Below are positions 44,172-52,479 of a stretch of DNA of 64,000 nt, piece after piece. The DNA lies in contig CAYZCW010000001.1 of assembly GCA_964477035.1 (NCBI GenBank), forward strand, positions 1 to 64,000. The letters are read 5' to 3'. Made by a program: the position numbers and the translations under genes. The notes beneath the pieces were generated by a model. It saw nothing but the letters and a program-made list of their open reading frames with translations, was not told where the DNA came from and did not search any database. Within the stretch, counting starts at the first letter, position 1. Each line of letters opens with the position of its first letter. This stretch comes from SLSG01 sp964477035 (lineage in GTDB: Bacteria; Bacteroidota; Bacteroidia; Bacteroidales; UBA7960).

Positions 44172-44627
44172 TCAGTCCTTTTTGGGCGACAGGTAGAGTT
44201 CGAAGTCGAAAAAGAAGTCCCCTTCTTTCCTGCCGAGTTTATCTTCCACAAAAAAAACGGCCTGCACGTAAGGAATCTTGCGGATGTCCTGTACCATGGG
44301 CAACAGGTCGAACTGTTTGCTCGGGTTGCGCACCAGCAGCAGGTAATCAAGCGTCGTTGGACCGGGAAAGAGGGGCAGGTTGCCGGAACGGTTGCTGACA
44401 AGAAACAGGTCGAGGTGCAGGGCGGGGTTGCGGTAGCGGTACACCGGGAAGGGCTTCTTCTCCGGGTGGTTGTGCGGGCAATATTCAAAGTCGGCCACCC
44501 GCTTCAGGTCGATGTCCAGCTGCTTGTTGATCAGCCAGCTGAGACGGTATTCCTTTTGCGGGCAACAGATCCCGATGGCCCGGAAGGGCGGCTCGTAACC
44601 CAGGTTCAGAACGATTTTTTTTGTCAT
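44172..44627 (-). CDS. Conserved protein of the acpP-fabF-rnc operon (IPExxxVDY-like)
   Basis: 151 residues, no signal peptide. Bacteroidota commonly carry a small IPExxxVDY-family protein after rnc, and position and length fit. The name motif is diverged here (RKIPYVQAVFFVED). Rich in aromatic residues with alternating strands (YRLSWLINKQLDIDL, DYLLLVRNP, FFFDFELYLS), so probably a small alpha-beta fold. Function unknown. Starts 3 bases after the rnc stop. Confidence 0.7.
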   Translation of the reverse strand: MTKKIVLNLGYEPPFRAIGICCPQKEYRLSWLINKQLDIDLKRVADFEYCPHNHPEKKPFPVYRYRNPALHLDLFLVSNRSGNLPLFPGPTTLDYLLLVRNPSKQFDLLPMVQDIRKIPYVQAVFFVEDKLGRKEGDFFFDFELYLSPKKD

Positions 44628-44630
44628 GCC

Positions 44631-45365
44631 TTAGTCTTCCGGTGACAACTTCTCCCATGCCTGCTGGGCAGCCATTTGTTCGGCCCGCTTGATGGAGGAG
44701 TCTCTGCCGCGGCCGGCCTCCCTGCCATCGATCAGCAGCTTGACCACATACATTTTGTTTCGCTTTCCCTGGTCCGACTCCTCCACCAGTTTGAACTCCG
44801 CATGTTGTTTTTCCTTCTGGACCCACTCGATGATCTTGCTCTTGAAGTTGATCTCGGTGCTCAGCAATTCTTCAATGTCCACATGGTTTTTGATGATCTG
44901 GTTGACGAGCACTTTCTGGGTGAACCGATACCCCTTGTCAAGGTACAGGGCCCCCACATAGGCTTCGAATGCATCGCCCAGGATGGAGGAGGCGGTGATG
45001 TTGTTGTCCTTGCTGGCCTCCACCAGTTTGTCTATTCCCAGGCGGCGCGACAAGGCGTTGAGGTTGCTGCGGCTGACGATGCGGGAGCGCATCTCAGTCA
45101 GGAAGCCTTCGTCTTTAAAGGGGAATTTTTTGAACAGGAAGTCGGCGACCACAGAACCCAGCACGGCGTCTCCCAGGTATTCCAGGCGTTCGTTGCTGTG
45201 CCTGAACCCGTTGTTAAGGGACGGGGCCATCGATTTGTGGCGGAATGCCAGCCGGTACAGGGCGATGTTATCCGGGAGGTATCCGAATATATTCCGGATG
45301 GCCTCCTTCAGCTCCTGTTCGGAATCAGTCTTCTTTCGAAAGACGGAAGATGCGAAAAACCGCAA
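44631..45365 (-). CDS. rnc: Ribonuclease III
   Basis: Cleaves double-stranded RNA, including rRNA precursors. About 244 residues. The RNase III signature NERLEYLGDAVLG carries the catalytic acidic residues, with the second acidic set in ILGDAFEAYVGALYLD. The C-terminal double-stranded RNA-binding domain ends KRAEQMAAQQAWEKL. I chose TTG at 45365 (MRFFASSVFRKK), which begins 10 bases after the fabF stop. The first in-frame ATG (45422) would overlap fabF by 47 bases. Confidence 0.93.
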   Translation of the reverse strand: MRFFASSVFRKKTDSEQELKEAIRNIFGYLPDNIALYRLAFRHKSMAPSLNNGFRHSNERLEYLGDAVLGSVVADFLFKKFPFKDEGFLTEMRSRIVSRSNLNALSRRLGIDKLVEASKDNNITASSILGDAFEAYVGALYLDKGYRFTQKVLVNQIIKNHVDIEELLSTEINFKSKIIEWVQKEKQHAEFKLVEESDQGKRNKMYVVKLLIDGREAGRGRDSSIKRAEQMAAQQAWEKLSPED

Positions 45366-45375
45366 AATGTCGGAT

Positions 45376-46629
45376 CTATGGTATGTATTTCTTAAAGGCA
45401 ACACAGGCGTTGTGACCGCCAAATCCGAAGGTGTTGCTCAGGGCCACATCCACTTTGCGCTCCCGGGCCTTGTCACGGGTAAAATCCAGCCTGCTGTCGA
45501 TGTCCGGGTCGAGGTTGAACAGGTTGATGGTCGGTGGCACGATGTCATGCTTTACGGCCAGCACGGTGGCAATGGACTCAACTGCCCCGGCGGCGCCCAG
45601 CAGGTGCCCCGTCATGGACTTGGTGGAGTTGATGCTGATCCGGTAGGCTTGTTCTCCGAACAGGCTCACAATGGCCCTGGGTTCGGAAATGTCTCCCAGC
45701 GGGGTGGAGGTGCCGTGGGTGTTGATGTGGTCCACTTTGTCCAGACTGATCCCCGCGTCTTCCAGCGCATTGCGCATCACGACCATGGCGCCCCTTCCCT
45801 CCGGGTGGGGGCTGGTCATGTGATAGCCGTCGGCAGACATGCCGCCGCCGACAACCTCTGCATAGATTTTAGCGCCCCGCCTTTTGGCATGCTCCAGCTC
45901 CTCAAAGATCAGGGTGCCTGCCCCCTCCCCCATGACGAAGCCGTCTCGGTCCTTGTCGAAAGGACGGGAGGCGGTGGCCGGGTCGTCGTTGCGCTCTGAA
46001 ATGGCCTTCATGGCGCTGAAGCCGCCCACGCCGGCCGGGTTGATGGCCGCTTCCGAACCGCCGGTAACGAACACATCGGCCTTGCCCAGGCGGATCAGGT
46101 TGAAACAGTCCACAATGGCGTTGGCTGCTGAGGCACAAGCCGATGTGGTGGTATAATTGGGACCGGTCAGTCCGTATTTAATGGAAATATGACCCGCCGC
46201 AATGTCGGCGATCATCTTGGGGATGAAAAAGGGGCTGAACCGCGGGGTGCCGTCTCCGGCAGCAAAATCCAGAATCGACTCCAGAAAAGTCTGCAGTCCG
46301 CCGATCCCGCTCCCCCAGATCACGCCCACCCGGTCGCGGTCCACCGCATCCAGGTCCAGCCCTGAGTCTTTCAGGCCTTCCTCGGTCGAAATCAGGGCAT
46401 ACTGGGTAAAGGGGTCGTATTTCCGGGCTTCTTTTCTGTCGAAAAAGCTTCCGAGATCGAAATCCTTGATCTCGCAGGCAAACTGGGTTTTAAACTTTGA
46501 CGCGTCGAAACGCGTGATCGGAGCTGCACCGCTTACTCCATTAAGCAAACCGTTCCAGTACTCTGGAACGGTATTGCCTATTGGAGTCAGAGCGCCAAGT
46601 CCTGTGACAACGACTCTCTTAAGGTTCAT
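45376..46629 (-). CDS. fabF: 3-oxoacyl-ACP synthase II
   Basis: Elongation condensing enzyme of fatty-acid synthesis. 417 residues. The active-site Cys is in TTSACASAANAI, the two His are in NTHGTSTPLGD and SMTGHLLGAAG, and GFGGHNACVAF lies near the end. Lies 16 bases after acpP, its substrate carrier, in the usual acpP-fabF-rnc order. Confidence 0.98.
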   Translation of the reverse strand: MNLKRVVVTGLGALTPIGNTVPEYWNGLLNGVSGAAPITRFDASKFKTQFACEIKDFDLGSFFDRKEARKYDPFTQYALISTEEGLKDSGLDLDAVDRDRVGVIWGSGIGGLQTFLESILDFAAGDGTPRFSPFFIPKMIADIAAGHISIKYGLTGPNYTTTSACASAANAIVDCFNLIRLGKADVFVTGGSEAAINPAGVGGFSAMKAISERNDDPATASRPFDKDRDGFVMGEGAGTLIFEELEHAKRRGAKIYAEVVGGGMSADGYHMTSPHPEGRGAMVVMRNALEDAGISLDKVDHINTHGTSTPLGDISEPRAIVSLFGEQAYRISINSTKSMTGHLLGAAGAVESIATVLAVKHDIVPPTINLFNLDPDIDSRLDFTRDKARERKVDVALSNTFGFGGHNACVAFKKYIP

Positions 46630-46645
46630 TTAACGAATCTTAGGT

Positions 46646-46882
46646 TTACTTGCTGGAGTTTTCGATGTAAGAAATGGCATCACCTACGGTGCTGATTTTC
46701 TCTGCCTGATCGTCCGGAATGGCCAGGTTGAATTCTTTTTCGAATTCCATGATGAGCTCCACGGTGTCCAGGGAATCGGCACCCAGGTCGTTGGTGAAAC
46801 TTGCTTCAGGGGTCACTTCCTTCTCGTCCACACCAAGCTTGTCAACGATGATCGCTTTTACTCTTGTTGTAATGTCAGACAT
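46646..46882 (-). CDS. acpP: Acyl carrier protein
   Basis: 78 residues from ATG 46882 (MSDITTRVKAIIVDKLGV). The phosphopantetheine Ser is in LGADSLDTVELIMEFE. The frame opens 12 codons earlier in a basic leader that is not part of the protein. First gene of the fatty-acid/rnc operon. Confidence 0.98.
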   Translation of the reverse strand: MSDITTRVKAIIVDKLGVDEKEVTPEASFTNDLGADSLDTVELIMEFEKEFNLAIPDDQAEKISTVGDAISYIENSSK

Positions 46883-47153
46883 GATTTTTCTCCTTTTTTT
46901 GTTTAAAACAGGATGCAAAGAAATAACGAAATTTGGTCAAAACCAACTTTTTTACCTTCAATTTTGCCTAAGGCACTGTAATCTATTGTTTTGCAAGTTT
47001 TTGTAATCAACTAAAACCATAGATATATACAACCCCGGGGCCCTGTTTCCGTCGGATGCTCCCGGCCAGCCATGCCCCGCCGCTGCCCCACAGACCCCCG
47101 GTTCCGGAGCCGCCTGGCGGCAGGGGGTGTTCCGGGAAGAGCCCCTGTGGGGT
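46883..47153. other. Intergenic region upstream of acpP
   Basis: About 270 bases with a sharp base-composition change. The acpP-proximal 130 bases are A/T-rich, with a possible promoter at 46916-46946: minus-strand TTG, 20 bases, then TTTCTTTG, one mismatch from TAnnTTTG. The rest is GC-rich, with only short hairpins near the purN 3' end. No convincing gene. Confidence 0.5.
46916..46946 (-). promoter_or_regulatory. Probable acpP operon promoter
   Basis: Minus-strand TTG (46946-46944) and TTTCTTTG (46923-46916), spaced by 20 bases. One mismatch in the -7 box. About 34 bases before the acpP ATG. Confidence 0.45.
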
Positions 47154-47750
47154 TTACGGGCCCGTGCCGGCCGGACTGGAGATCCCCTGTATGTATTGCT
47201 CTACCACCCGGGGATAATGGGCGTATTCCAGCACATGCACTTTTTCGGCCAGGGACTCCGGGCTGTCATCCGGTGCGATGTCCACGCGGGCCTGGAACAG
47301 GATGCGGCCCTCGTCGTAACGCTCGTTGACCAGGTGGATGCTGACCCCGCTCTCCCGGGCGCCGGAGGCGATCACTGCCCGGTGTACGTGCATGCCATAC
47401 ATGCCCTTGCCCCCGAAGGCCGGCAGCAGGGCGGGATGGATGTTCAGGATGCGGTCAGGGTATTTCCGGAGGATGCCGGGCGGCACCAGCCGCAGGAAAC
47501 CGGCCAGCACCAGAAAGTCGATTTTCCGGGCGCGCAGCTTCTGAATAATGGGCGCCGGCTCCTGCCAGCCTGGACCGGGAATGAGCTCGGAAGGAATCCC
47601 CAGCCTGCCGGCCCGGTCCAGCACATAGGCTCCTGGCCGGTCGCAAACCACCAAAGCGATCTCAACCGACGGATGGTTGTCAAAGTATCCGACGAAATTC
47701 TCCACATTGGAGCCGCTGCCAGAAGCGAGCATGGCGATACGGGTGGGCAT
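47154..47750 (-). CDS. purN: Phosphoribosylglycinamide formyltransferase
   Basis: Third step of purine synthesis: transfers formyl from 10-formyl-THF to GAR. 198 residues from ATG 47750 (MPTRIAMLASGSGSN). The phosphate-binding GSGSN, the folate-binding FLVLAGFLRLVP and the catalytic set ILNIHPALLPAFGG followed by SIHLVNERYDEG are present. Longer frames from 47819 or 47833 would translate the heptad repeat array. The array lies directly before the ATG. Confidence 0.97.
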   Translation of the reverse strand: MPTRIAMLASGSGSNVENFVGYFDNHPSVEIALVVCDRPGAYVLDRAGRLGIPSELIPGPGWQEPAPIIQKLRARKIDFLVLAGFLRLVPPGILRKYPDRILNIHPALLPAFGGKGMYGMHVHRAVIASGARESGVSIHLVNERYDEGRILFQARVDIAPDDSPESLAEKVHVLEYAHYPRVVEQYIQGISSPAGTGP

Positions 47751-47755
47751 GGGTG

Positions 47756-47811
47756 TTGGTTTATGGCTTTTGGCTTTTGGTTTTTGGCCCTTGGTTGTTG
47801 GTTTTTGGCCA
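47756..47811 (-). repeat. Heptad repeat array before purN (8 units)
   Basis: On the plus strand TTGG (once ATGG) recurs exactly every 7 bases at 47756, 47763, 47770, 47777, 47784, 47791, 47798 and 47805. In the sense of purN these are CCAANNN units ending 5 bases before the ATG. At the far end the array flips to CCAACAG CCAACTG (47809-47822) through the palindrome TTGGCCAA, reaching the stop codon of the upstream gene. Confidence 0.9.
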
Positions 47812-47822
47812 ACAGCCAACTG

Positions 47823-49880
47823 CTAATGACCACCGGCCAGTGCCCTTACTGCTTCTTCGGCTGCTTCCACCATGGGTTGTGCGGAGATGGGGCTGCCCAC
47901 GGCCTGACGCATCCACTCCTGGGGGATCAGCCGTCCCAGGGCGAACACACGGTCGGCGACCCCGGCCACCTGGCTGCCGCGGACCTGCTCTTCCAGCTGG
48001 AACTCGATGAGCCGTCCCAGGGGATAAGCACTCAGGTAGAGCGGGTAGGAGATCATGTGCGAATAAATGGCCAGGATGGGCGAATCGGTCACCCCGAATA
48101 CAGGGGCAAAGTAGTCGTTCCAAACCCTTGTGGCGATGGCGATGGTTTCTTCCTTCAGCTGGGCGGCACTGGCCTGCGGGTGGTCATACATCCACCGCCA
48201 GACCTGCATGTCGACCAGGGATACGCCCATCATTTCATAGGTGCCCCACAGCTTGTCCAGGGCCTTGAGGTGGTCGGCCAGGGGGTCCGTTTCCGGAATG
48301 CCCAGCAGCTGGAGGTCGCGCGACTGGAAAATGAAGGCCAGGGCTTCGGTAAAAGCGGTGTTGGGCACCCCGCTCATCATGTAGTGATCCACATCGTGCA
48401 GGCTGATGGTCTGTTCCACGTTGTGGCCGAACTCATGCACGGCGATGTTGTACCCCTTGTAGTCCATTCCTTCGGGACCGATGCGGGTGCGCAGATGCGA
48501 CAGCTGGCTGCGCATGGCGGCGCCCCAGGCATGCCCTGCCCCCCGCGAGGCTTCCACCGTGATGCGGGAGGATATTTCACGGGCACGCGCAGGCTCCCAG
48601 CCAAGCCTGGTCAGGATGTCCGGAAGGCCGTTTTCAAACGCTTCACGGTTCGGATACCTGCCCTGCACGATGCCATCCAGGTGGGTTTCGCTGACGGCGC
48701 TGCGGGCCTTGAACCCGTCGTACCAGATGTCGAAGGGCTCCAGGGGCCGCCCCAGACGCTGGGCGATCAGGGCGCCCACTTCGGTCAGCACCGGACTGCT
48801 CACCAGCTCAACGAACAAGGCCTCCACCTCATCCACCGACAGTTCAAGCCCCTGGTCAAAGGCGCGCTGTATGGCCGTCGGATAGCTCGGGGAATAGGGG
48901 TCGGCCGCTTTGCGTGCATGGAAGTTTTTCAGCAGGTATTCATAGCGGCGGTCCGGCTCCGGGCTGAAGTCCACCGGATCCCCGTTGCGGTAAACCTGGT
49001 TGGCATAGGGATCCCAGGTGACCTCCGGATTGTTGATCACCACCTCCGGAATGTCCTGCCGGATGATGCGCTCCATGACCTGGTATATCATGCGCTGCCG
49101 CGGCAGTCCTTCTTCCACCGCATAATTTGATTTGATCTCATCCCTGAGGCCCCAGTGGGTGATCAGGCGCATGCCGTCGGGGAAGAGCTGCCGGCCGTCT
49201 GCATCACGCAGCAGCCCCATCATGATGTTGTACTCCGACACGTAATTGTCCGCCTCGGTGCCGGTGCGGGAGGCTACCTGGTTGACGGAAGCCGGGACAC
49301 GTGCGCTGTAGATGTCCCCCATGCGGGCATAGGCCCAGTCCTGCCGGCTCCAACTGTCCGCCCTGCCGGCCTTTTCCTCCAGGGTGTAAAAGGGGAAATT
49401 CAGAATGGTCAGAAAAGCGAGGCGGTTGGCAAAGAAATCGTCCGTCAGGTGGGCCGAAGGAGCATAGCTCCCAAAGAGCACGTCCACCGGCTCGATGGGT
49501 CCCGCATCCAGGTGCAGGGCCTTGTTCAGCTCCAGGTTCAGCTGGTTGTAATGGCCCCAGATCTTTTCGTAATTGGCCGACAACTTGTCGAAGAGCTTCT
49601 TTCGCTGGCTGTCGTCGCCCTGGTAGTTTGCCAGGCAGAATTCCCTGAAGGCCTCTGCGTCCCCGTCCGCTTCCTTCCAGAAGGCGGCCACCTGGCCCAC
49701 GCCTTTCCCGATCCGCTCTTTTTGCGCATCCCCGTGTCGTTCCAGCAGGGCCTCCACGACCCGGGCGGTGCTTTGTGGTGAAATGACTCCCATGGTGTCT
49801 GTTGTCTTTTTGTCCGTGTCTGCCGTGCATGCCCCCAGCAGGAGGGTGGCAAGCAGCAGCGTGGTGAATGTCTTGTTCAT
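47823..49880 (-). CDS. Zinc metallopeptidase lipoprotein (HEFGH gluzincin)
   Basis: 685 residues. Lipoprotein signal ends LLLGAC (Cys18). Zinc-site HEFGH at H482-E483-H486, with a likely third ligand E512 in AFTEALAF, 26 residues on, which is a gluzincin arrangement. The lipobox and size suggest a peptidase anchored in the periplasm or outer membrane, acting on oligopeptides. HEFGH is shared with the M3 family, but the rest does not let me place it firmly in M3, and the M49 (DPP III) HExxxH pattern is absent. Confidence 0.78.
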   Translation of the reverse strand: MNKTFTTLLLATLLLGACTADTDKKTTDTMGVISPQSTARVVEALLERHGDAQKERIGKGVGQVAAFWKEADGDAEAFREFCLANYQGDDSQRKKLFDKLSANYEKIWGHYNQLNLELNKALHLDAGPIEPVDVLFGSYAPSAHLTDDFFANRLAFLTILNFPFYTLEEKAGRADSWSRQDWAYARMGDIYSARVPASVNQVASRTGTEADNYVSEYNIMMGLLRDADGRQLFPDGMRLITHWGLRDEIKSNYAVEEGLPRQRMIYQVMERIIRQDIPEVVINNPEVTWDPYANQVYRNGDPVDFSPEPDRRYEYLLKNFHARKAADPYSPSYPTAIQRAFDQGLELSVDEVEALFVELVSSPVLTEVGALIAQRLGRPLEPFDIWYDGFKARSAVSETHLDGIVQGRYPNREAFENGLPDILTRLGWEPARAREISSRITVEASRGAGHAWGAAMRSQLSHLRTRIGPEGMDYKGYNIAVHEFGHNVEQTISLHDVDHYMMSGVPNTAFTEALAFIFQSRDLQLLGIPETDPLADHLKALDKLWGTYEMMGVSLVDMQVWRWMYDHPQASAAQLKEETIAIATRVWNDYFAPVFGVTDSPILAIYSHMISYPLYLSAYPLGRLIEFQLEEQVRGSQVAGVADRVFALGRLIPQEWMRQAVGSPISAQPMVEAAEEAVRALAGGH

Positions 49881-49916
49881 GGTGTGGCAGGTTTTTTCGG
49901 GCCCCGGCGGCTATGG

Positions 49917-50471
49917 TCAGGAACCCTTCGGATAGGAATTGAATGTATAAAGTTGTTCAGGGGATTTGCGGATTTTTTTCCGGGCTTTGTCATGCGCAGG
50001 GTAGCCCAGGGTGATCAGCAGCGGGATGCGCCTGGAAGGAGGGATGCCAAGCACCTGCCTTGCCTTCTTTTCGTTGAACCAGCCGATCATGCAGCTGCCC
50101 AGGCCCAGCTCGGCGGCCTGCAGGCAAAAATGCTCCGCCACGATGCCGATGTCCATCAGGAAGTAGTCCTTGTCCTTGATGCGGCCACCCACCTTCGACA
50201 ACCAGGAGGGGGGCTCGGCCACCAGGGCTGCCAGTACGGGAGCCTCCAGGCAGAAGCGGTTGAACTGCAGCAGGGGTCCGGTGGTGGTCTGCGCCAGGCG
50301 GTTTTTCAGGTCCGGTTCATCCACCACCACAAAACGCCAGGGCTGGCTGTTGCAGGCCGATGGGGCCAGGCGGCAGGCTTCCATGATCGCCTCGATCCGG
50401 GTCCTGTCCACAGCCCGCCCGTCGTATTTCCGGCAGCTGTTTCTGTGCTGTACCAGCTGTTGAAAATCCAT
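49917..50471 (-). CDS. Nitroreductase-family flavoprotein
   Basis: 184 residues. FMN-binding RNSCRKYDGRAVD at the N-terminus, LAPSACNSQPWRF, and GLGSCMIGWFNEKK followed by PLLITLGYPA are standard nitroreductase stretches. Probably an NAD(P)H-dependent reductase of quinones or nitro compounds; the substrate is not readable. Has its own promoter. Confidence 0.92.
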   Translation of the reverse strand: MDFQQLVQHRNSCRKYDGRAVDRTRIEAIMEACRLAPSACNSQPWRFVVVDEPDLKNRLAQTTTGPLLQFNRFCLEAPVLAALVAEPPSWLSKVGGRIKDKDYFLMDIGIVAEHFCLQAAELGLGSCMIGWFNEKKARQVLGIPPSRRIPLLITLGYPAHDKARKKIRKSPEQLYTFNSYPKGS

Positions 50472-50492
50472 GTTCCTTTAATTAATGAATCC

Positions 50493-50530
50493 GGTCCCGG
50501 CCCTGCCGGACCGTACGTGGTCCAAAAATA
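50493..50530 (-). promoter_or_regulatory. Promoter -7 box and 5' hairpin of the nitroreductase gene
   Basis: TATTTTTG on the minus strand at 50530-50523. Starting almost at the expected transcript 5' end, a 9-bp stem with one bulge (50493-50502 with 50506-50514) and a 3-base loop would cap the mRNA. Confidence 0.45.
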
Positions 50531-50707
50531 CAGATTTCTTCCGGTTTTGCCTGACATCCCATCCTGTTTTTGTCGTCGGGGCAAAGGGAGGTTGGGGGCC
50601 GGTTTTTGTTCCCGCATGTTGAAAATATGTGTAAATTGTCGGTTCCATTTCGCGGGCCAATGCCGGCCAGGCCGGAGGTCCCCGAACAGCAAGAAAACAG
50701 TCTGATA

Positions 50708-51871
50708 ATGAATTATATACTGAAGGAAGTCATCAGCACGGAAGACCTCATGGCGTTCATCCGTTTTCCGGACCGGCTTTACCGGGATGTGACCCACTAT
50801 GTCCCGGCCTTGCACCGGGGCCAGCGGGACACGCTTTCGAAGGAGAAGAACCCGGCCTTTGAGCATTGTGAGGCGCGCTACTGGCTGGCCCTGAAGGATG
50901 GGCGGGTGGCCGGGCGCATCGCGGGCATCGTCAACCACCGCTACAACGAAGAGCGGGGCACCCGTCTGGTCCGCTTCGGCTGGCTGGATTTTGAAGAGGA
51001 TCCGGCGGTTTTGCGGCTCCTGCTGCAGGCCGTCGAAGACTGGGGCAGGGAGAAGGGCATGGACGGGGTGCACGGGCCCCTGGGCTTCACCTCTTTCGAC
51101 CCCAGTGGGGTGCTGGTGGAAGGCTTTGATGAGTGGCCCACTTCCTTTGGGCGCTACAACTTCCCCTATTACGATGCCTTGTTGAAGGAGGCCGGCTACC
51201 GCAAGGACGTGGACTGGGTCGAGTACATCATCCGGGTACCTTCCGTGATGCCCGAAAAGGTGATCCAGGCTGCCCGTCTGATCGGGCAGCGTTACCGGGT
51301 GCGCCAGGCAGACATCCGCAGCAGGAAGGACGCTCTGAAGTACGCCGGGCAGATCTTTGAACTGCTCAACCAGGTTTACGCCGGCCTGTATGCGTTTTCC
51401 ACCCTGACTCCCAGGCAGGTGGACGGGCTCATCCGGGAGTTCATCACGATGATCCACCACGATTATGTCTCGGTCGTGCTCAACGAGCGCGATGAGGTGG
51501 TTGCCTTCGGACTGGTCATGCCGTCTCTGGTCAGGGCACTGAAGCGCTCACGGGGCAAACTGTTCCCCCTGGGGTGGCTGCGCATCCTCCGGGCCCTGAG
51601 GTACAACGACAAGGTGGACATGCTGCTGATCGGGGTGCGGCCCGACTACCAGGGAAAGGGGGTCCATTCCCTGGTGTTCGACAAGATCGGACGGACCTAT
51701 TATAAAAGAGGCATCCGAACCATCGAGACGACCCGGGAACTGGAGCTGAATACCCGTGTAAACCAGTTGTGGGCCGGCTACGAGCCAAGGCAGCACAAAC
51801 GGGCCCGCTGTTATGTGAGGGCGTTGTCCCCGGAGGCCCCGGAGGCGGCTGCTGTGGCCGGGACAGGGTAA
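50708..51871 (+). CDS. GNAT-like acetyltransferase-fold protein
   Basis: 387 residues from ATG 50708 (MNYILKEVISTEDLMAFI); the longer frame from 50570 has no protein character. A GNAT acetyl-CoA-binding pattern may lie in LLIGVRPDYQGKGVHSLVFDKI (R/Q-x-x-G-x-G/A equivalent QGKGVH). Conserved NPAFEHCEARYWLA and GRIAGIVNHRYNEERG belong to a family common in Bacteroidota. Substrate unknown. It precedes the encapsulin operon but has separate expression signals. Confidence 0.78.
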   Translation: MNYILKEVISTEDLMAFIRFPDRLYRDVTHYVPALHRGQRDTLSKEKNPAFEHCEARYWLALKDGRVAGRIAGIVNHRYNEERGTRLVRFGWLDFEEDPAVLRLLLQAVEDWGREKGMDGVHGPLGFTSFDPSGVLVEGFDEWPTSFGRYNFPYYDALLKEAGYRKDVDWVEYIIRVPSVMPEKVIQAARLIGQRYRVRQADIRSRKDALKYAGQIFELLNQVYAGLYAFSTLTPRQVDGLIREFITMIHHDYVSVVLNERDEVVAFGLVMPSLVRALKRSRGKLFPLGWLRILRALRYNDKVDMLLIGVRPDYQGKGVHSLVFDKIGRTYYKRGIRTIETTRELELNTRVNQLWAGYEPRQHKRARCYVRALSPEAPEAAAVAGTG

Positions 51872-51937
51872 TCCGTGCCCGGAGGTCTTTTCCATCCGAC
51901 GAAAACCATAAGTCAAGGGACCGGGCGTGCCGCAAGG

Positions 51938-51969
51938 TTTGGCAAAGTGCCTGTAAACCGTTATATTTG
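51938..51969 (+). promoter_or_regulatory. Promoter of the encapsulin operon
   Basis: TTTG (51938-51941), 20 bases, then TATATTTG (51962-51969). Both boxes are perfect at canonical spacing, the best primary-sigma promoter in the window. The 70-base A/T-rich leader shows no clear Fur or OxyR site. Confidence 0.8.
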
Positions 51970-52042
51970 TGTCATCCCCGATATGCCACAAACGTCGCAA
52001 TTATTTTGTTTCATTTAATTTTTTTTATAAAACCTGAATCCC

Positions 52043-52408
52043 ATGTCAAATTATCACGAACCAGCAGAAGAATTATCGCAGGAAGCGCGCAATTTTTCAA
52101 GGGCTCTCAACAGCCTGAAAGAAGAAATCGAGGCGGTCGACTGGTACCACCAGCGGGTGGTGACCTGCAACGACCCCGAACTGGCCGGCATCATGGCCCA
52201 CAACCGCGATGAGGAGATCGAACATGCCTGCATGACCCTGGAATGGCTGAGGCGCAACATGCCCGGCTGGGACGAGGAATTGCGGACGTACCTGTTCAAG
52301 GAAGGCAGTATTGCCGGACATGAAGAAGAAGCCACCGGCGGACAGGAAGGCGCATCCGGCGGAAAGGCCGGGGGCGATTCCCTGGGCCTGGGCAAGCTGA
52401 AGAAATAG
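52043..52408 (+). CDS. Encapsulated ferritin (EncFtn cargo protein)
   Basis: Ferroxidase packed inside an encapsulin shell, oxidising Fe(II) for storage. 121 residues: two long helices with metal ligands in LKEEIEAVDWYHQR and DEEIEHACMTLEWL (Glu and the E-x-x-H pair as in known EncFtn). A flexible Gly/Glu-rich linker follows. The C-terminal DSLGLGKLKK is a cargo-loading peptide of the consensus type that binds the shell interior. Two-helix EncFtn proteins assemble as decamers to form their iron site between subunits. Directly followed by the shell gene. Confidence 0.94.
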   Translation: MSNYHEPAEELSQEARNFSRALNSLKEEIEAVDWYHQRVVTCNDPELAGIMAHNRDEEIEHACMTLEWLRRNMPGWDEELRTYLFKEGSIAGHEEEATGGQEGASGGKAGGDSLGLGKLKK

Positions 52409-52410
52409 TG

Positions 52411-52458
52411 CCGGTCCCTGAAACCGGGACCCGGTTACGAACGAATGAACCGATTCAT
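52411..52458 (+). other. Tandem hairpins between cargo and shell genes
   Basis: Two stems in the 71-base spacer: GGTCCC/GGGACC (52413-52431) and ATGAA/TTCAT (52445-52458). No T-run, so not a terminator. They could set relative translation or stability of the two halves of the mRNA. Confidence 0.4.
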
Positions 52459-52479
52459 GAACGTTTAACAATTGGAAAT

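Noticed and set aside
47072..47329. Small gene between acpP and purN
   Set aside because: Arg/Pro/Gly-rich frame overlapping the purN 3' end, with no family resemblance.
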